Positions 23,560 through 34,059 of a stretch of 64,000 nt of DNA are shown here, piece by piece. The notes under the pieces were generated by a model. The model was not told where the DNA came from, did no database searches, and saw only the letters and a list, made by a program, of their open reading frames with translations. Positions within the stretch are counted from its first letter, which is position 1, and every line of letters starts with the position of its first letter. Source of the DNA: Asterias amurensis (Eukaryota; Echinodermata; Asteroidea; Forcipulatida; Asteriidae); assembly GCF_032118995.1 (NCBI RefSeq), contig NC_092665.1:13946012-14010011 (forward strand), written 5' to 3'. The position numbers and the translations under genes are program-made.

Positions 23560-25730
23560 TAGAATAGATAACACAAGACAAACATTATTAGATTATAACA
23601 AACATCCATGTAGGATTTAAAGCGATATTTCCCAACGTAATTTGTGAAAAACAACCAATTTCCAGTCGGACTCTGAAGTGAAATACAAGATTACATTTCA
23701 ATGCACCACATTTTACCAGGAGATGCTTAACCAGGTCTTTACATGGATGCGTATCGATATACCGGATTTTCAAAATCAAACGATATTTTACACAGGCTCG
23801 TGTGATGATGAAAACGCCTTCAGCAAAAGTGAAACTTTTTTTTTTTTTTTTTTAAACACTCCATTTTTTCTTCGTTTAAATCCGTGGACCAGAAAAACTC
23901 ACATCTAAATTAAATTTTCATACAATCTGAAATTCACATCACCACAAAATACAAACTTCTAAAGCAAATGACACCAGTTCAACCAATATTTTTCTGCGGC
24001 ACAAAAAATTAAATGAGTAAAATTTGGCAGGCACTGGTAGTTTTATGCCATCCGCAAAACACACCCCACCCAAAAGACAAACACTAATTCTGGAAACGCA
24101 TTCTTCCCCAAATACATGAGTCAGTTTCTGAAGACCGTCTGAAAACATGAAATTATCAAACAAATTGAAAAAAAACAAAAACATCAACAAACAAAACAGG
24201 AAGCCAAAGCAGGGTGCATTAAATCGGCCCGATGCATCCACCATATTGTCCCTGTCCTAGTTCTCCACACATTTAATGAATACTTAATTAAAAAGATCAC
24301 ATGACACAGCAGAGCCGCGAGCCCCCCAACCCGGAGGCGATCCGTCGTCGCATCAACGAAAAAAAACCACATCCTCCTAAGAAGAGTTTGATGATGTGGC
24401 CTTCATCCAGCGTTGATTTCTTGTGGCGCACTCAGCCCAGTAAGCGCTGAATCATCAATGGGCTAGCAGTAGGTTTTTCGAACACAGTGCTGTCACTGCC
24501 ATGGCTTTGCTTCAACTGATCGCCCAATAACACACGTGCTTCATTTACGTACCAACGTTTGCTACTACTACTATTACTAGTACTACTATACACACATGAC
24601 CTAAGCATTCTGAATGGACCCATGAAACTGACACCACGCCCCTCACTCAATCACCATCCACCGAATTTAGCAAAGCTGATTGACGTCATACTCACAGTAT
24701 TTTCCCCCCTTGTCAGTCTGTCCCCGTCCTTTGCTTTTTGTCAATAAAAACACGCCCAGAAAAAGAAAAAAAACATCACTGTAGAGTGACTCAAAGTCAC
24801 CTGGCCGCTGAGTGTCAAGGTAACTAGGTGGAGGATAATAATATTAGTGGAGGGTGAATTCTATTCATACATGTGACTAGACTGGCTGGTTCCATTTGGC
24901 ACCAGGGGGGGTGTGAAATGCACAATGGACTGTTCCGGGTCGGTCTGTTGGTGGTAGAGCATTGCTTTCATTATTGGGCTCGCGTTTACTCTACCTCTAT
25001 TACAAAGTACGCCCACGTGAAAGCGCAGATCATGTTTGTCTGGCCTCAGTCATTATTTATTTAGGGCAAGAAACACATAAGTTTCTTGACAAAAGAACTT
25101 TTCTGACTGATTGACTAAGTTTAACATAACCCCCCCCCCCCCTCTTCAACAAGTTTTCTAAAAACCCGACACACAATGTGCAAACCAGATCTTGTGACAA
25201 CTTTTACAGGAATTGAAGGACTAAAATGCCTAAAATACAGTGTAAGAGTTCAGTTCGATGTTGGACGCCCATGAATGAAAGTGTTTGCCGTCTATTTACC
25301 CAAGCCGGGGGAGAACTTGGGGGCTATCCTAAATTATGTTTTAGAAGTTTACAAGCGTCAGGTTTGCTGACGAGTTACAGAGGTAAAGGAAGTTCTGCAA
25401 AACTAGGCCACTGGAGCAAAAAAAAAAAAAAGGCCACGGCTTCAGCTTGTCGACTTATTATTTACCAGCCACTGACTTCTAGCAAAGTTTTCCTTTTTAT
25501 ATATGACAGCAAGGATATTTTCTTAAACATTATTGTCAAAACCGTACTGGCAGGGTTGGCCCTTCCAACCTTTTTTTTTAGAAACTGGCCAGCAGGCCCA
25601 CCAGTGGACGCTTTTCACTAATCCACTAGCTTTTTCACTCGCCCATATTTCATATTCAAATACAGATGTTTTGCAATACCAAACTAGCCGCCGCACAACT
25701 TACACATGTACATGTAGAGTAAAAGTTTTA
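23560..25730. other. No gene recognised
   Basis: A minus-strand frame open from 24650 to 24432 has ordinary amino acid composition toward its end, but no clear acceptor or family, so it is not called. A run of 13 C lies at 25130-25142. The rest is AT-rich with no intact repeat that I can name. Confidence 0.3.
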
Positions 25731-25735
25731 CTGGT

Positions 25736-25909
25736 CCTGCCCCCGATTTCACGAAACTCATCGCAAGCAGCGACGCATCGTAGGGTTTGCGATGCGTCGC
25801 AGACCTATAAGACACGTCGCGGCTGCGACGAGTTCGCAACTTACGATGTGTAACCGGTCGCAACTTGCACTTGCGATGCGTCGCAACGCTTCGTGAAATC
25901 GGGGGCAGG
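25736..25909. repeat. GC-rich foldback with GCGACGCATCGCAAG-type core
   Basis: The ends cctgcccccgatttcacgaa and ttcgtgaaatcgggggcagg are perfect 20-base inverted repeats. The interior is packed with variants of gcgatgcgtcgc and its complement. The tips share gatttcac/gtgaaatc with the AT-rich foldback family at 10713-10827, but the core is unrelated. It is unusually GC- and CpG-rich for this region. Confidence 0.9.
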
Positions 25910-25967
25910 AGTGTTTTAACTTATCTATGAGAGAAAGTTGTCTTGGCACTGCAGCTTTCCAAACCTG

Positions 25968-26002
25968 CCCCCCCCCCCCCAAAAAAAAAAAAAAAAAAAA
26001 AA
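25968..26002. repeat. Compound homopolymer, 13 C then 22 A
   Basis: A C run directly joined to an A run. The junction resembles those at 47930-47980 and 58056-58078. Confidence 0.95.
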
Positions 26003-26009
26003 GCATGAA

Positions 26010-27360
26010 ACTACAGCTAAGGGCTTTGGCCTATTTACATTATTAAATGAACAAAATTTATAAAGTACATTCCCATCCATTCATTACTAACCATCCTGTG
26101 CCGGGCCTTTGAATATGAGTTTGTAGAATGGCACCCTGACCATTTTTTAAGACAAAAAATATGCACATAAATATAGAGTAGAAAACGGAAATTAGTTACA
26201 GAATGTACAACAGGTGCTCTTTTCATGGGAAATTGATACAAAGAAACACACATGACCTTGTAATACATAAAAATGTATTACAAATTAGTTACACATCACA
26301 GTAAACTCATGCTACTGTTCTGTTTTTTTAGTAGAGAGTCTACACAATGTTTTCATAACTGGGTTAATTGATTGGAACACCCCCAAAACAACACATATTT
26401 TAATTTTATTTTATTGAGTGTTAAAAAAAGAATGGAATTTTAAATCAAATAACATTCTTTGAAGTACTATTTTGGACAAAACAAACCACAATTTAAAGTA
26501 TCACTGATGTATGCCATGTGGTTTTTCCGTTGGTTTTCCCCACAAACTTGACAGTTGGTTTACTGGGAGTTTACTGTGGTCTTAGGCTCTTGCTCCAATC
26601 TTGAATTTCGTTCTTGAAGGGGCACATCAATTTTCCTCAGACAAGGGAACTTAGTAAAGGGCACCAGTCCACAGCAAGGGCACAGGGCACCATGGCAATT
26701 GCTAGTGGATGGGTGTCGTGGGTAATTTCAAAGCCTGCTCCATGCTTAGGGAATCAATGTGTGGTGTAAAGGTTTTCAACTAGTGGTTTAATCCCAACGA
26801 GGCCTGGTTCTTGATAAATTTTAACGATACGAAGTTGAGGTAAATTATGCTGTGCGCGTATCGCGTGATGTGGCACAACTGTTTCAGCCTTTGGTCTCGA
26901 CCAATAGGAATGAAGAAACTGTCTTAAAAGAACAGGTGCAAGCTCGCGTGTCACGCCCATGTTTCAACACTTTTTACTGGTCATAACCAAAGGTTTATAC
27001 ACACCCACGTGACGCGCTCACCACCAAAAGGAATAGCGAAACTGTCTGAGGTATTTATGATTCAAGGAATGATTCTTGAAGCACAGGGCAAACTGTACAA
27101 AATTGAAGACAGGGAGCTCTAAAAGCCAGAGCCCAAACCCAGGTTAGGGGGGGGGGGGAGAGCCCCATGTCTCCATGGCTGCAAAAATGATGCAGTTGGA
27201 AAATGTCTTTCCAAAGCGGAATAATTAGTTTGCTTTTCCCAGCAATATTTAATCATTAACAGGCCGTCTGAAGTATCACGCCCACTCATTCACCCAGTTC
27301 TCTAAGTGTGTTTGGACAGCGAAGATAAAAATTGACAATTGACATCAACAGTTTGATGAG
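26010..27360. other. No gene recognised
   Basis: AT-rich sequence. Two blocks with a gaccaataggaatgaagaaactgtc / accaaaaggaatagcgaaactgtc similarity (about 26899 and 27022) suggest a local duplication. A run of 12 G lies at 27147-27158. Confidence 0.35.
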
Positions 27361-27365
27361 GTGAT

Positions 27366-27490
27366 GGCAGGCCTTTATGCTTTTTTTTTTTGAAAGGGCG
27401 AGGGCACCAAGGCATTTTCTCCTTAGTAAAAATGGCACCTTGTGGGGAAATTGAAAATTTATACAGAAGGGCACCAAGGCGATGGTACGG
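27366..27490 (-). repeat. Repeat D fragment (ggcctg ends, gcaccaagg blocks)
   Basis: Inverted similarity to the intact copy at 30009-30220: gcaggccttt, gaaagggcgagggcaccaagg, cattttctccttagtaaa and ggcaccaaggc. Confidence 0.55.
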
Positions 27491-27614
27491 GGGTGTGTAG
27501 AGTGGTCCCCTTTGTTGCCTCCGTGAAATATCATGCCTGTGATGGGTTAATTAAGTTTTTATTAGCTGGTTTACTTTATGGAACGGGTTCAAGTGTCTGC
27601 CACACAGAAACTTC

Positions 27615-28000
27615 CAAGGCCCAGTTTCTCAAAGCTGTTCAGCAGAAAATAAATTCTTGACAAATTTCTTTGCTTAGAAAGATATTGAGTGGGGCACCAG
27701 ACACAACAATGCTAAATTGATGTATCGTATGTGTAGGAAGAATTAAGAAACAGGACTGAGGGCTAAAATGTTCAAAAAAACTATAAAATTATTTCATTTC
27801 ATTATGTCATCAGGGCCAAATTTCACAGACCTTATTTACTCCATTGAGCAGAATAAAATCATGCTTTAACCGAAACAAGGTTACCAGCCAAAAATACCAA
27901 GTGCCATGCATTATTTCTGACTGGTATCCCAGTTAATCTTCCTAAAGTACACAAAATTGTAAGCGAAATCTTCTGCTTTTAGTAGCAATATGAAATTGCC
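27615..28000. repeat. Degenerate MITE-2-like repeats
   Basis: ggcccagtttctcaaagctg, ggggcaccagacacaacaatgc and, further right, gggccaaatttcacagacc and tagcaatatgaaattgcc are decayed relatives of foldback ends seen elsewhere. The limits cannot be fixed by eye. Confidence 0.35.
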
Positions 28001-28340
28001 CCCCCCCCCTGCCATCATCTTTAACGACTGTTTCTGATTTCTCTAAAAATGTTTCGAAACAAAATGCAAGTCCGAGCAAACCGATTACGTAATATTCAGC
28101 TTAATACAGAAACAAAGTTGTTACCCCCCCCCAAGACTTAATCACCAGTTTTACGAAGTAACTTGGGCCTGCTCTCTGAACTTTGTTTCATATTCCTTAG
28201 TAACATTCAATAGATTTTGACCATCAAACAATTGATTCTGAAAGTGTGTGCTTACCAAGATATAGGCCCGAGCCTTTACTCACATTTATATAAAAGAAAC
28301 AATATAAAGCATTACTGATGATATAAACAAATCTCAATTA
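28001..28340. other. No gene recognised
   Basis: AT-rich DNA with two short C runs (about 28003-28011 and 28124-28131); no exon or RNA gene was seen. Confidence 0.35.
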
Positions 28341-28463
28341 CATCCAGTCATCCAGACAAGCAGCATTTCCGTTGAAAAGTCAGTTTCTGCCAATAGGAAA
28401 AAAAAACCATCAATCTGTGGGCCCATGAGACACAATTTTTTATTAACATGTCCACATCTCTAC

Positions 28464-28560
28464 CTTGTCTGGATTGCAGCCTCATCACACTTATCAAAAG
28501 TGAATGGCACCACCAAAGAACCTGCTGTACACCAGACTGATATAGTAGTATCTTCTCAAG
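28464..28560 (-). CDS. Possible exon, minus strand, unknown product
   Basis: Two minus-strand frames stay open from about 28555 to a CAAG/gtagag donor at 28464. One gives a peptide containing SLVVPFTFDKCDEAA, the other continues through to 28348. A strong-looking acceptor (T-rich tract then ggcag) follows at 28387, but the implied intron would be only 77 bases. The evidence is composition and weak splice signals only; I recognise no family and the call may be wrong. Confidence 0.15.
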
Positions 28561-28918
28561 TCTAAACAAGAGTATCCTACAGAGTAGGCCTCGCCATCAT
28601 CATAATTAAGCGGTCGCAACCGAGATTCCATTCACAACGTCACTAGTACTGTTAAGGCTATGTCATAATCCAATGTGCTCCACACAACACAGAAATGTCT
28701 CAGACCTACCAATTTTTATTTTAATCTTAAAACTTTCCACAAAATTATGTCACACAATTCTTGCTTTAAGATCAGTGCATGCTTACACATATTACGTCTT
28801 CCCACTTGTAATTCAAAGAATGCGAAAGATTTCCTTCAACAAAAAGAACTTGATGTAAAAAAAATTAGGCACATTTTTTCTCTCGGAAACTACACCCAAT
28901 TGAACTTTTAAACTCTAC

Positions 28919-29025
28919 CTGCGTAGACGTGTCCAATAAGACCAACGTGATGGCTCAGAACTGGTCCCCACTTCTTTGATGGGTTCCCCAACACGCACAG
29001 TGTGCTACCCAACTGGGTGAAAGGG
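28919..29025 (-). CDS. Candidate internal exon, minus strand, unknown product
   Basis: The 107-base interval is open in one minus-strand frame with phase 1 at both ends. It gives a peptide that includes LCVLGNPSKKWGPVLSHHVG. It is bounded by a tag acceptor at 29027-29026 and a GCAG/gtagag donor. The product has a balanced, protein-like composition, unlike the Leu/Phe/Lys-rich shadows around it. The acceptor has a poor pyrimidine tract. It could belong to the gene that starts at 32443. Confidence 0.25.
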
Positions 29026-29029
29026 CTAC

Positions 29030-30008
29030 CAGTTTAAGTGTAACACAATTGGCTACAACAAGCATACCAGGCATTCTGAGGGGGCGTTCAGGGGCATGGG
29101 AACCCAGTCTGGCACAAAGCAGACTGCTGGTCATGGAGCTATGCAGGGAATGTCATGACGTCAGTGGTACTGGCTGTTAGAACAGGGACTTTACTCACAA
29201 TGCATTTTGTTTGTGGTTTGGATCTTCATAAACTGGTATGACGCTCAGTTAGGCCAAGTAAAAAAAATACCTGTTTATTGTCCCCTCTCTCATCCTTCTT
29301 TGAGGCCACCTCCCTTTTTTATCTTATTTTCCTTTTTCTTTCTTTCAAAAAGACAAGTTGTCTGTGTATTTCTCATTATACTTACTGATCCTTTAAGAAC
29401 TTGAAAACTACATAAAGTGGGGATTTTAAAATGAAGAACTGCTGGACAACTTTATTTAAAATGCTTAGCAGCAACCTTCGTAAGAAATTTAAAAAATATA
29501 AAATAGAAAGGACCTCGTCCTCCCCCTTTTTAGGGCAAAACCTGGACCATCAACTGGTATTATTTTTACTTGGCCTTAATGCTTTCCATTTCCGTCCCAT
29601 TCAAAGCAGAACGTGCCAAATTATTCATGATGCACTATTCCCTCACTGAGGGGGTATTCAAAAAACGGAACAATCAGCTCCCCAACTTGCCCCAGTTATT
29701 TCCTCAGCACCCCCTCAGACACCAAAATTGGAAGAGTCCAACCCAGAAGAAGTCAATGCACTATATGCACTGATGCCTGAGCTCTGGATTGTTCCATAGC
29801 AACAATGGGGACTTTCAAACAATGCGTACTTTTCTTTTTACAGTCCATTGCATACTTTCATTTTCATTCATAAAAATCAAGTAACAGGTGGCACCAGTCT
29901 CTGGTTTTCTGGCCCAGTCTTTTAGGAGAGGAAACCTTCACTTCAATATTGCAAACTCTTATCATGGTCACCAAATACCCTACAACAACAGTAAGGCCAC
30001 TCAAAATC
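29030..30008. other. No gene recognised
   Basis: Short open frames only on both strands; no named repeat and no exon with good boundaries. Confidence 0.35.
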
Positions 30009-30220
30009 AGGCCTGATACTACACAGAGGCAACGGAGGTGATTACCTCCATGCCCCCTGGTCATTGCCTTGGTGCCCTTGAAATGCTCCGACAGTAGAAA
30101 TTTAAAAATTTCCTCACAGGGTGCCCTTTACCAAGGAAAAAAGGTCTAGGTGCCCTTTACCAAGGAGAAAATGCCTAGGTGCCCCCGCCCTTTTTTAAAA
30201 ATGAAGCATGAAGGCCTGCA
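30009..30220 (+). repeat. Repeat D, intact copy
   Basis: It starts aggcctgatact and ends gaagcatgaaggcctg, with gcacc/ggtgc blocks (ccttggtgcccttgaaatgc, gggtgccctttaccaagga) in the middle. A block of about 27 bases is duplicated (gtgccctttaccaagga occurs twice). The paralogue at 40058-40478 is split by a MITE-2 insertion. Confidence 0.8.
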
Positions 30221-30227
30221 AATTAAT

Positions 30228-30537
30228 TGTCAGCTGAAAACTTACTTCGTAATTATGAGCAATTGAGAGCTGTTTATAGTATAAAACATCCCTCTGAGTT
30301 AACGTAGTTTAAGAGAAAGAGGTAACTTCTTACTCAAATGTATAAAGGACTTTGAACCTAAAGCCTTTTATTAGGCATCTGAACTGAACACACAAAGTAC
30401 TGCAACAAAGGTGTTTTTTGTCTTGCAAGATCGATGACCAATGAGCACAAAATATTCACAGGTTTGTTGTTTTATGTTGGGATACACCAAATGAGAAGAC
30501 TGGTCTACGACAATTACCAAACGTGTCCAGTGGCTTC
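30228..30537. repeat. MITE-1 relative, diverged
   Basis: The right end is attaccaaacgtgtccagtgg, intermediate between the two TIR types seen in this window. Inner blocks are those of MITE-1. Confidence 0.6.
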
Positions 30538-30539
30538 CA

Positions 30540-32245
30540 GCTTTCTAGTGGTTTGCTGACAATACATAGAAAATGTATGCTCTATGATGAGATTAACTAC
30601 ATGTACAATTTGTATTGCATACTATTGTATAATAATTAGAAATAAACTAAATTCGTTGGAATAATTTGGCTGGTGCCACTGTCGTTTAGTGCATCACACA
30701 CTGTCCGCAGATATGGGCTTAAAACAGGTTGTATTACATACAGCTAGTGTTACAAAGAATGTTTGATATCATTCAGTCAATGAAAGTGTCATGTTTGACG
30801 ACAGGCGTTATGTCAGTTTGCCAACCATTGTTTGTCAAGGCGTTGGCTAGACTGCAGTTCTAAAGTATAGTGTTACTCCAAAATTTGAATTCGTTCATGC
30901 ATTAACTCTGACTTGCATAATTTATTATTGTATACATTATGTATGCCTCTACCTAGACACTCTATGCATTGTGTTGTTCCAAGAACAGTGTTCTCGATTA
31001 TTAAATCATTTTTTTGCAGCCATTGTGCTCAATGGTTGGTTAAAGCTCCATGGTTAAAGCCCCTTTTTGTACACTGTTTGAACATGACAATTCTGGACAA
31101 AACTAAATTTACTGGTCAATAGAGGGCGATGTTTATTTTTTAGTGGATAGTGTCTCCAGGGGGAATTCCTCCTCTCTATACACAACCTAAAGTATTGCTT
31201 ATCAATTTTCTGCTTGGTAGCTTGGCTAGTATTAGATCTGTTTTACGACCGCAGTAACACACGTTGTACCTTTGAAGTGCGACTAGTTGTAACTCCTTCT
31301 GTTCTTTGCTCTATGGTATTAGTAACCTTTTAGGTACTTGTGCTTCAAGACATACTTTTTGAGCTCTAAATGTAGATGAAATAAGGCCCTAGATAAAAAG
31401 AAATTGACACATATACCCTCATACAGCCCCTGTCATAAATTCTCAAATTTGCACAACAAACAAGCTTGAGCCGGGCTGACTATTTACGAGGCTCGCTGGA
31501 ACTGGAAGTGAATTTAAGCATCACCAACCAAATGTAGGCAGAGGAAAATTAACAACTACCTCGCACACTGTCAAAAGTTGTTTTTTAATTTCACACTGGT
31601 CTAAACATGCGCAGGGGGCTTTTTAAAATCTAGCCGCCAACCACTTTGCTTACTTCTTCATTATATGGAAAAATAGATCTATGAGGTTCGTTCCAGTTTG
31701 TCTCCATGCTCTGGAGACGATAACAGAACAAACCCCATCATAGGAATAGGGAAAAAAGTTTAAATTAATATTTTCTTTCTTTTCATGATGTCAATACATC
31801 ATCCATCAAGTATAACTAGCTAGATGACCGATAATGTCAGCATTCGAAAAAATTAGTCTAAGCGCCCCAGTCACCGAGTCTAAGTTGGTGTGCTGTCACT
31901 GTCACCGTCAGATACAAAATAGAAAATACATCCTCAGGCAAAATCTTTTAATTAACAACAGTCACAGCAGAAATAGCACACCTAACAGTAACACCACACA
32001 GATAAAAAACAACAGAAATACAGAAAACTGCTCTACTTAAATTTGTGTGGTGATACTGATACAGTTCTTTTTTAACCCAACTGCCATCAGGCAACAAAAA
32101 ACATGGGCCCTGTTTTCCTGGAATGAGTGTACAACATTCCAACAACAAGCATGACAAGATGCCAGTTTAAATGAAAATGTTGAAACAAAATGTACACACG
32201 GGCTAAATTCAATTGACAAATTTCAAGGAACACCGCCACACTAAC
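30540..32245. other. No gene recognised; probably intron of the minus-strand gene at 32443
   Basis: The stretch follows the donor of the first exon at 32246 on the minus strand, so its right part should be that gene's first intron. A sequence aaaatctagccgccaaccact near 31625 recurs near 59496. No second exon could be identified with confidence. Confidence 0.35.
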
Positions 32246-32443
32246 CTGTCTTTTTCTCTTGAATTGTATGAAGGCATCTTGTAAACTTCCATGGTGTCCC
32301 ATGTTGCAGCATTGTTCCTCTTGCTCTTCTCCCCGGGGTTGGACGTCACTATCCCCCGCTAGCTGTGGGTCCTTTTCCTGCTGCTTCGCTTTCTGGCCCA
32401 CTACGTCGTAGACGTCAACAATTAACTGTTCATTCGTCGTCAT
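32246..32443 (-). CDS. First coding exon of an unrecognised gene
   Basis: Minus-strand ATG at 32443 opens a 66-codon exon that ends in phase 0 at a good donor (AGACAG/gttagt, donor at 32245-32244). An in-frame TAA lies 18 bases before the ATG, so this is the first possible start. The peptide begins MTTNEQLIVDVYDVVG, has a Glu/Gln-rich acidic middle (about residues 20-45) and ends with a basic segment, SLQDAFIQFKRKRQ, that resembles a short amphipathic or nuclear-localisation stretch. I do not recognise the family. Further exons should lie at lower coordinates on the minus strand; candidates are at 28919-29025, 28464-28560 and 23452-23542. The T-rich AT background to the left makes shadow frames common, but this exon has codon-like composition, a start, an upstream stop and a donor together. 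Confidence 0.55.
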
Positions 32444-32449
32444 GCTTTC

Positions 32450-34059
32450 CGCAGAACGGGCTTAAATGTACGACTGGATAATACATTGGGAATTATATAA
32501 GCACTGGTGGACTAAATGTCAACAGTCATTCCAATTACAGACAGTCTTGAGTTATGTGAGTAGACGGTGTATGTAGAGGGGAAATTAAGGCGAGAAACTC
32601 GGCAGACAACAACCCAGCAAACACGAAAACCAAGTTATTTTGCAAGAACACTCACTGCTGACATTGTCAATGTCACCTTCATTTTGTGAACACTCCCGAC
32701 CGACGTAACATTGTTGAATTTTCGCGCTTCATTATGTCTTCTAACAGTACGAAGACACGTGTATTAACCATCGTTACAGCACGTTGTCATGGGAAAGTAA
32801 ATTTACGTTGACCCTGAATTCTACGTCTTTTTTGTACCGGAACTTGGGTCATTTGAAGTCTACATATGTCATAAGCGACCTTTCCCTGCAGCAGCAGTCG
32901 GATCGTGTGCCGTAAAACACAAGGGCGCGCGAAATTTAACGGTAAACTTAAAGAGCGCCACCAACTGGTAAGCAATGGTAAATATTTTAGTCATAAACGA
33001 AGTTTTTAAAATTGTTATCTCAAAAAAGTGTTCAAGTGATACATTTAAGGGGAAAATAAGACATGTAAAAACATTTTAAAGAATTCTGATAATAATGGCA
33101 GCAGTTTATTAACAGATTTGTATAAGCATTCCCCCAAAATGACAAATATAGACACAGCTTTAATTCATGTTGTTATTTGATTTTTGTTAAATAAAAATTT
33201 AATACTTCCTGTTAAAATTTAACACTTGCTAGTGACCTTCTTGAAAACATACAGCATGAACATGAACAATTCATAAATTTTGTTCTTGATTGAATGAAAC
33301 GTTCAAACAGTCCACTTTCTTATCCTCTGCTGAAAGTTTGGGGATTTAGTTTTATAAAGATTTGTAAAAAATACTATGACAAATAACTTTTGACATAAGA
33401 TCTTTTTTCAAAGGGGTAGAAACATTAAGACTTTTCGCCATTTTTTGATGATAGACATAATATTAAGATTTATAAAAACAATAAATTCTCCACAAAACAG
33501 GTCCATCCAATAAGCCTTTTTTAGGTATGCTGGACACGCTCACCATGTTGGTGGTCATTAGGTTTACGTGTAAACGCCGCTTCGCCTAAAATTTCATTTA
33601 ATAACATACGTTCTATTTCTATGGTCAACAATACGCACAAATTTACCACAACTTTACAGTGTTGTAGCATTGTGTCCACCATACCTCAAAAAGGGTTATG
33701 TCACAACATGTATTGCACAGAATCATGAGGATGGCTAGGCTTGGTTTCAAGTCTGTAATAGCGCCCTCTGTTGGCTTGTGAAATTTCTAACCCAAACCCA
33801 TGAGTTTGGGTGTGATAGCTAAAAGAAACAAATCAGATTTAATGCGCAGTTGATGCAGACAAAAGTAACCATGATCTAAGACTTGAAATCAAGTCTATAT
33901 AGAGAGTGCCTGTTAGTTTTCCAATTGGTGTCCGAACCCAAATAAAGAAAAACAATGCAATTCCTCTGAGACATTCATAAAATTAATAAGAGGGGAAAAG
34001 TTCCTTTCAGTTCTTTGTTTCCTTCGTGTCGATAAGAGCTCTTCACCCAGTGGATTAAT
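32450..34059. other. Intergenic: 5' region of the 32443 gene and 3' region of NOL7
   Basis: Both flanking genes are on the minus strand. The part next to 32443 (to about 32960) is less AT-rich, contains several CpG dinucleotides and probably includes the 5' UTR and promoter. The rest is AT-rich and should hold the NOL7 3' UTR. No polyadenylation signal was assigned with confidence. Confidence 0.4.

Noticed and set aside
24432..24650. 72-codon minus-strand frame, possible C-terminus
   Set aside because: Composition is reasonable, but the start falls in a simple-sequence serine run and no acceptor is convincing.
25226..25621. 131-codon plus-strand open frame
   Set aside because: It contains a lysine run from a poly-A tract, no known domain and no conserved neighbour.
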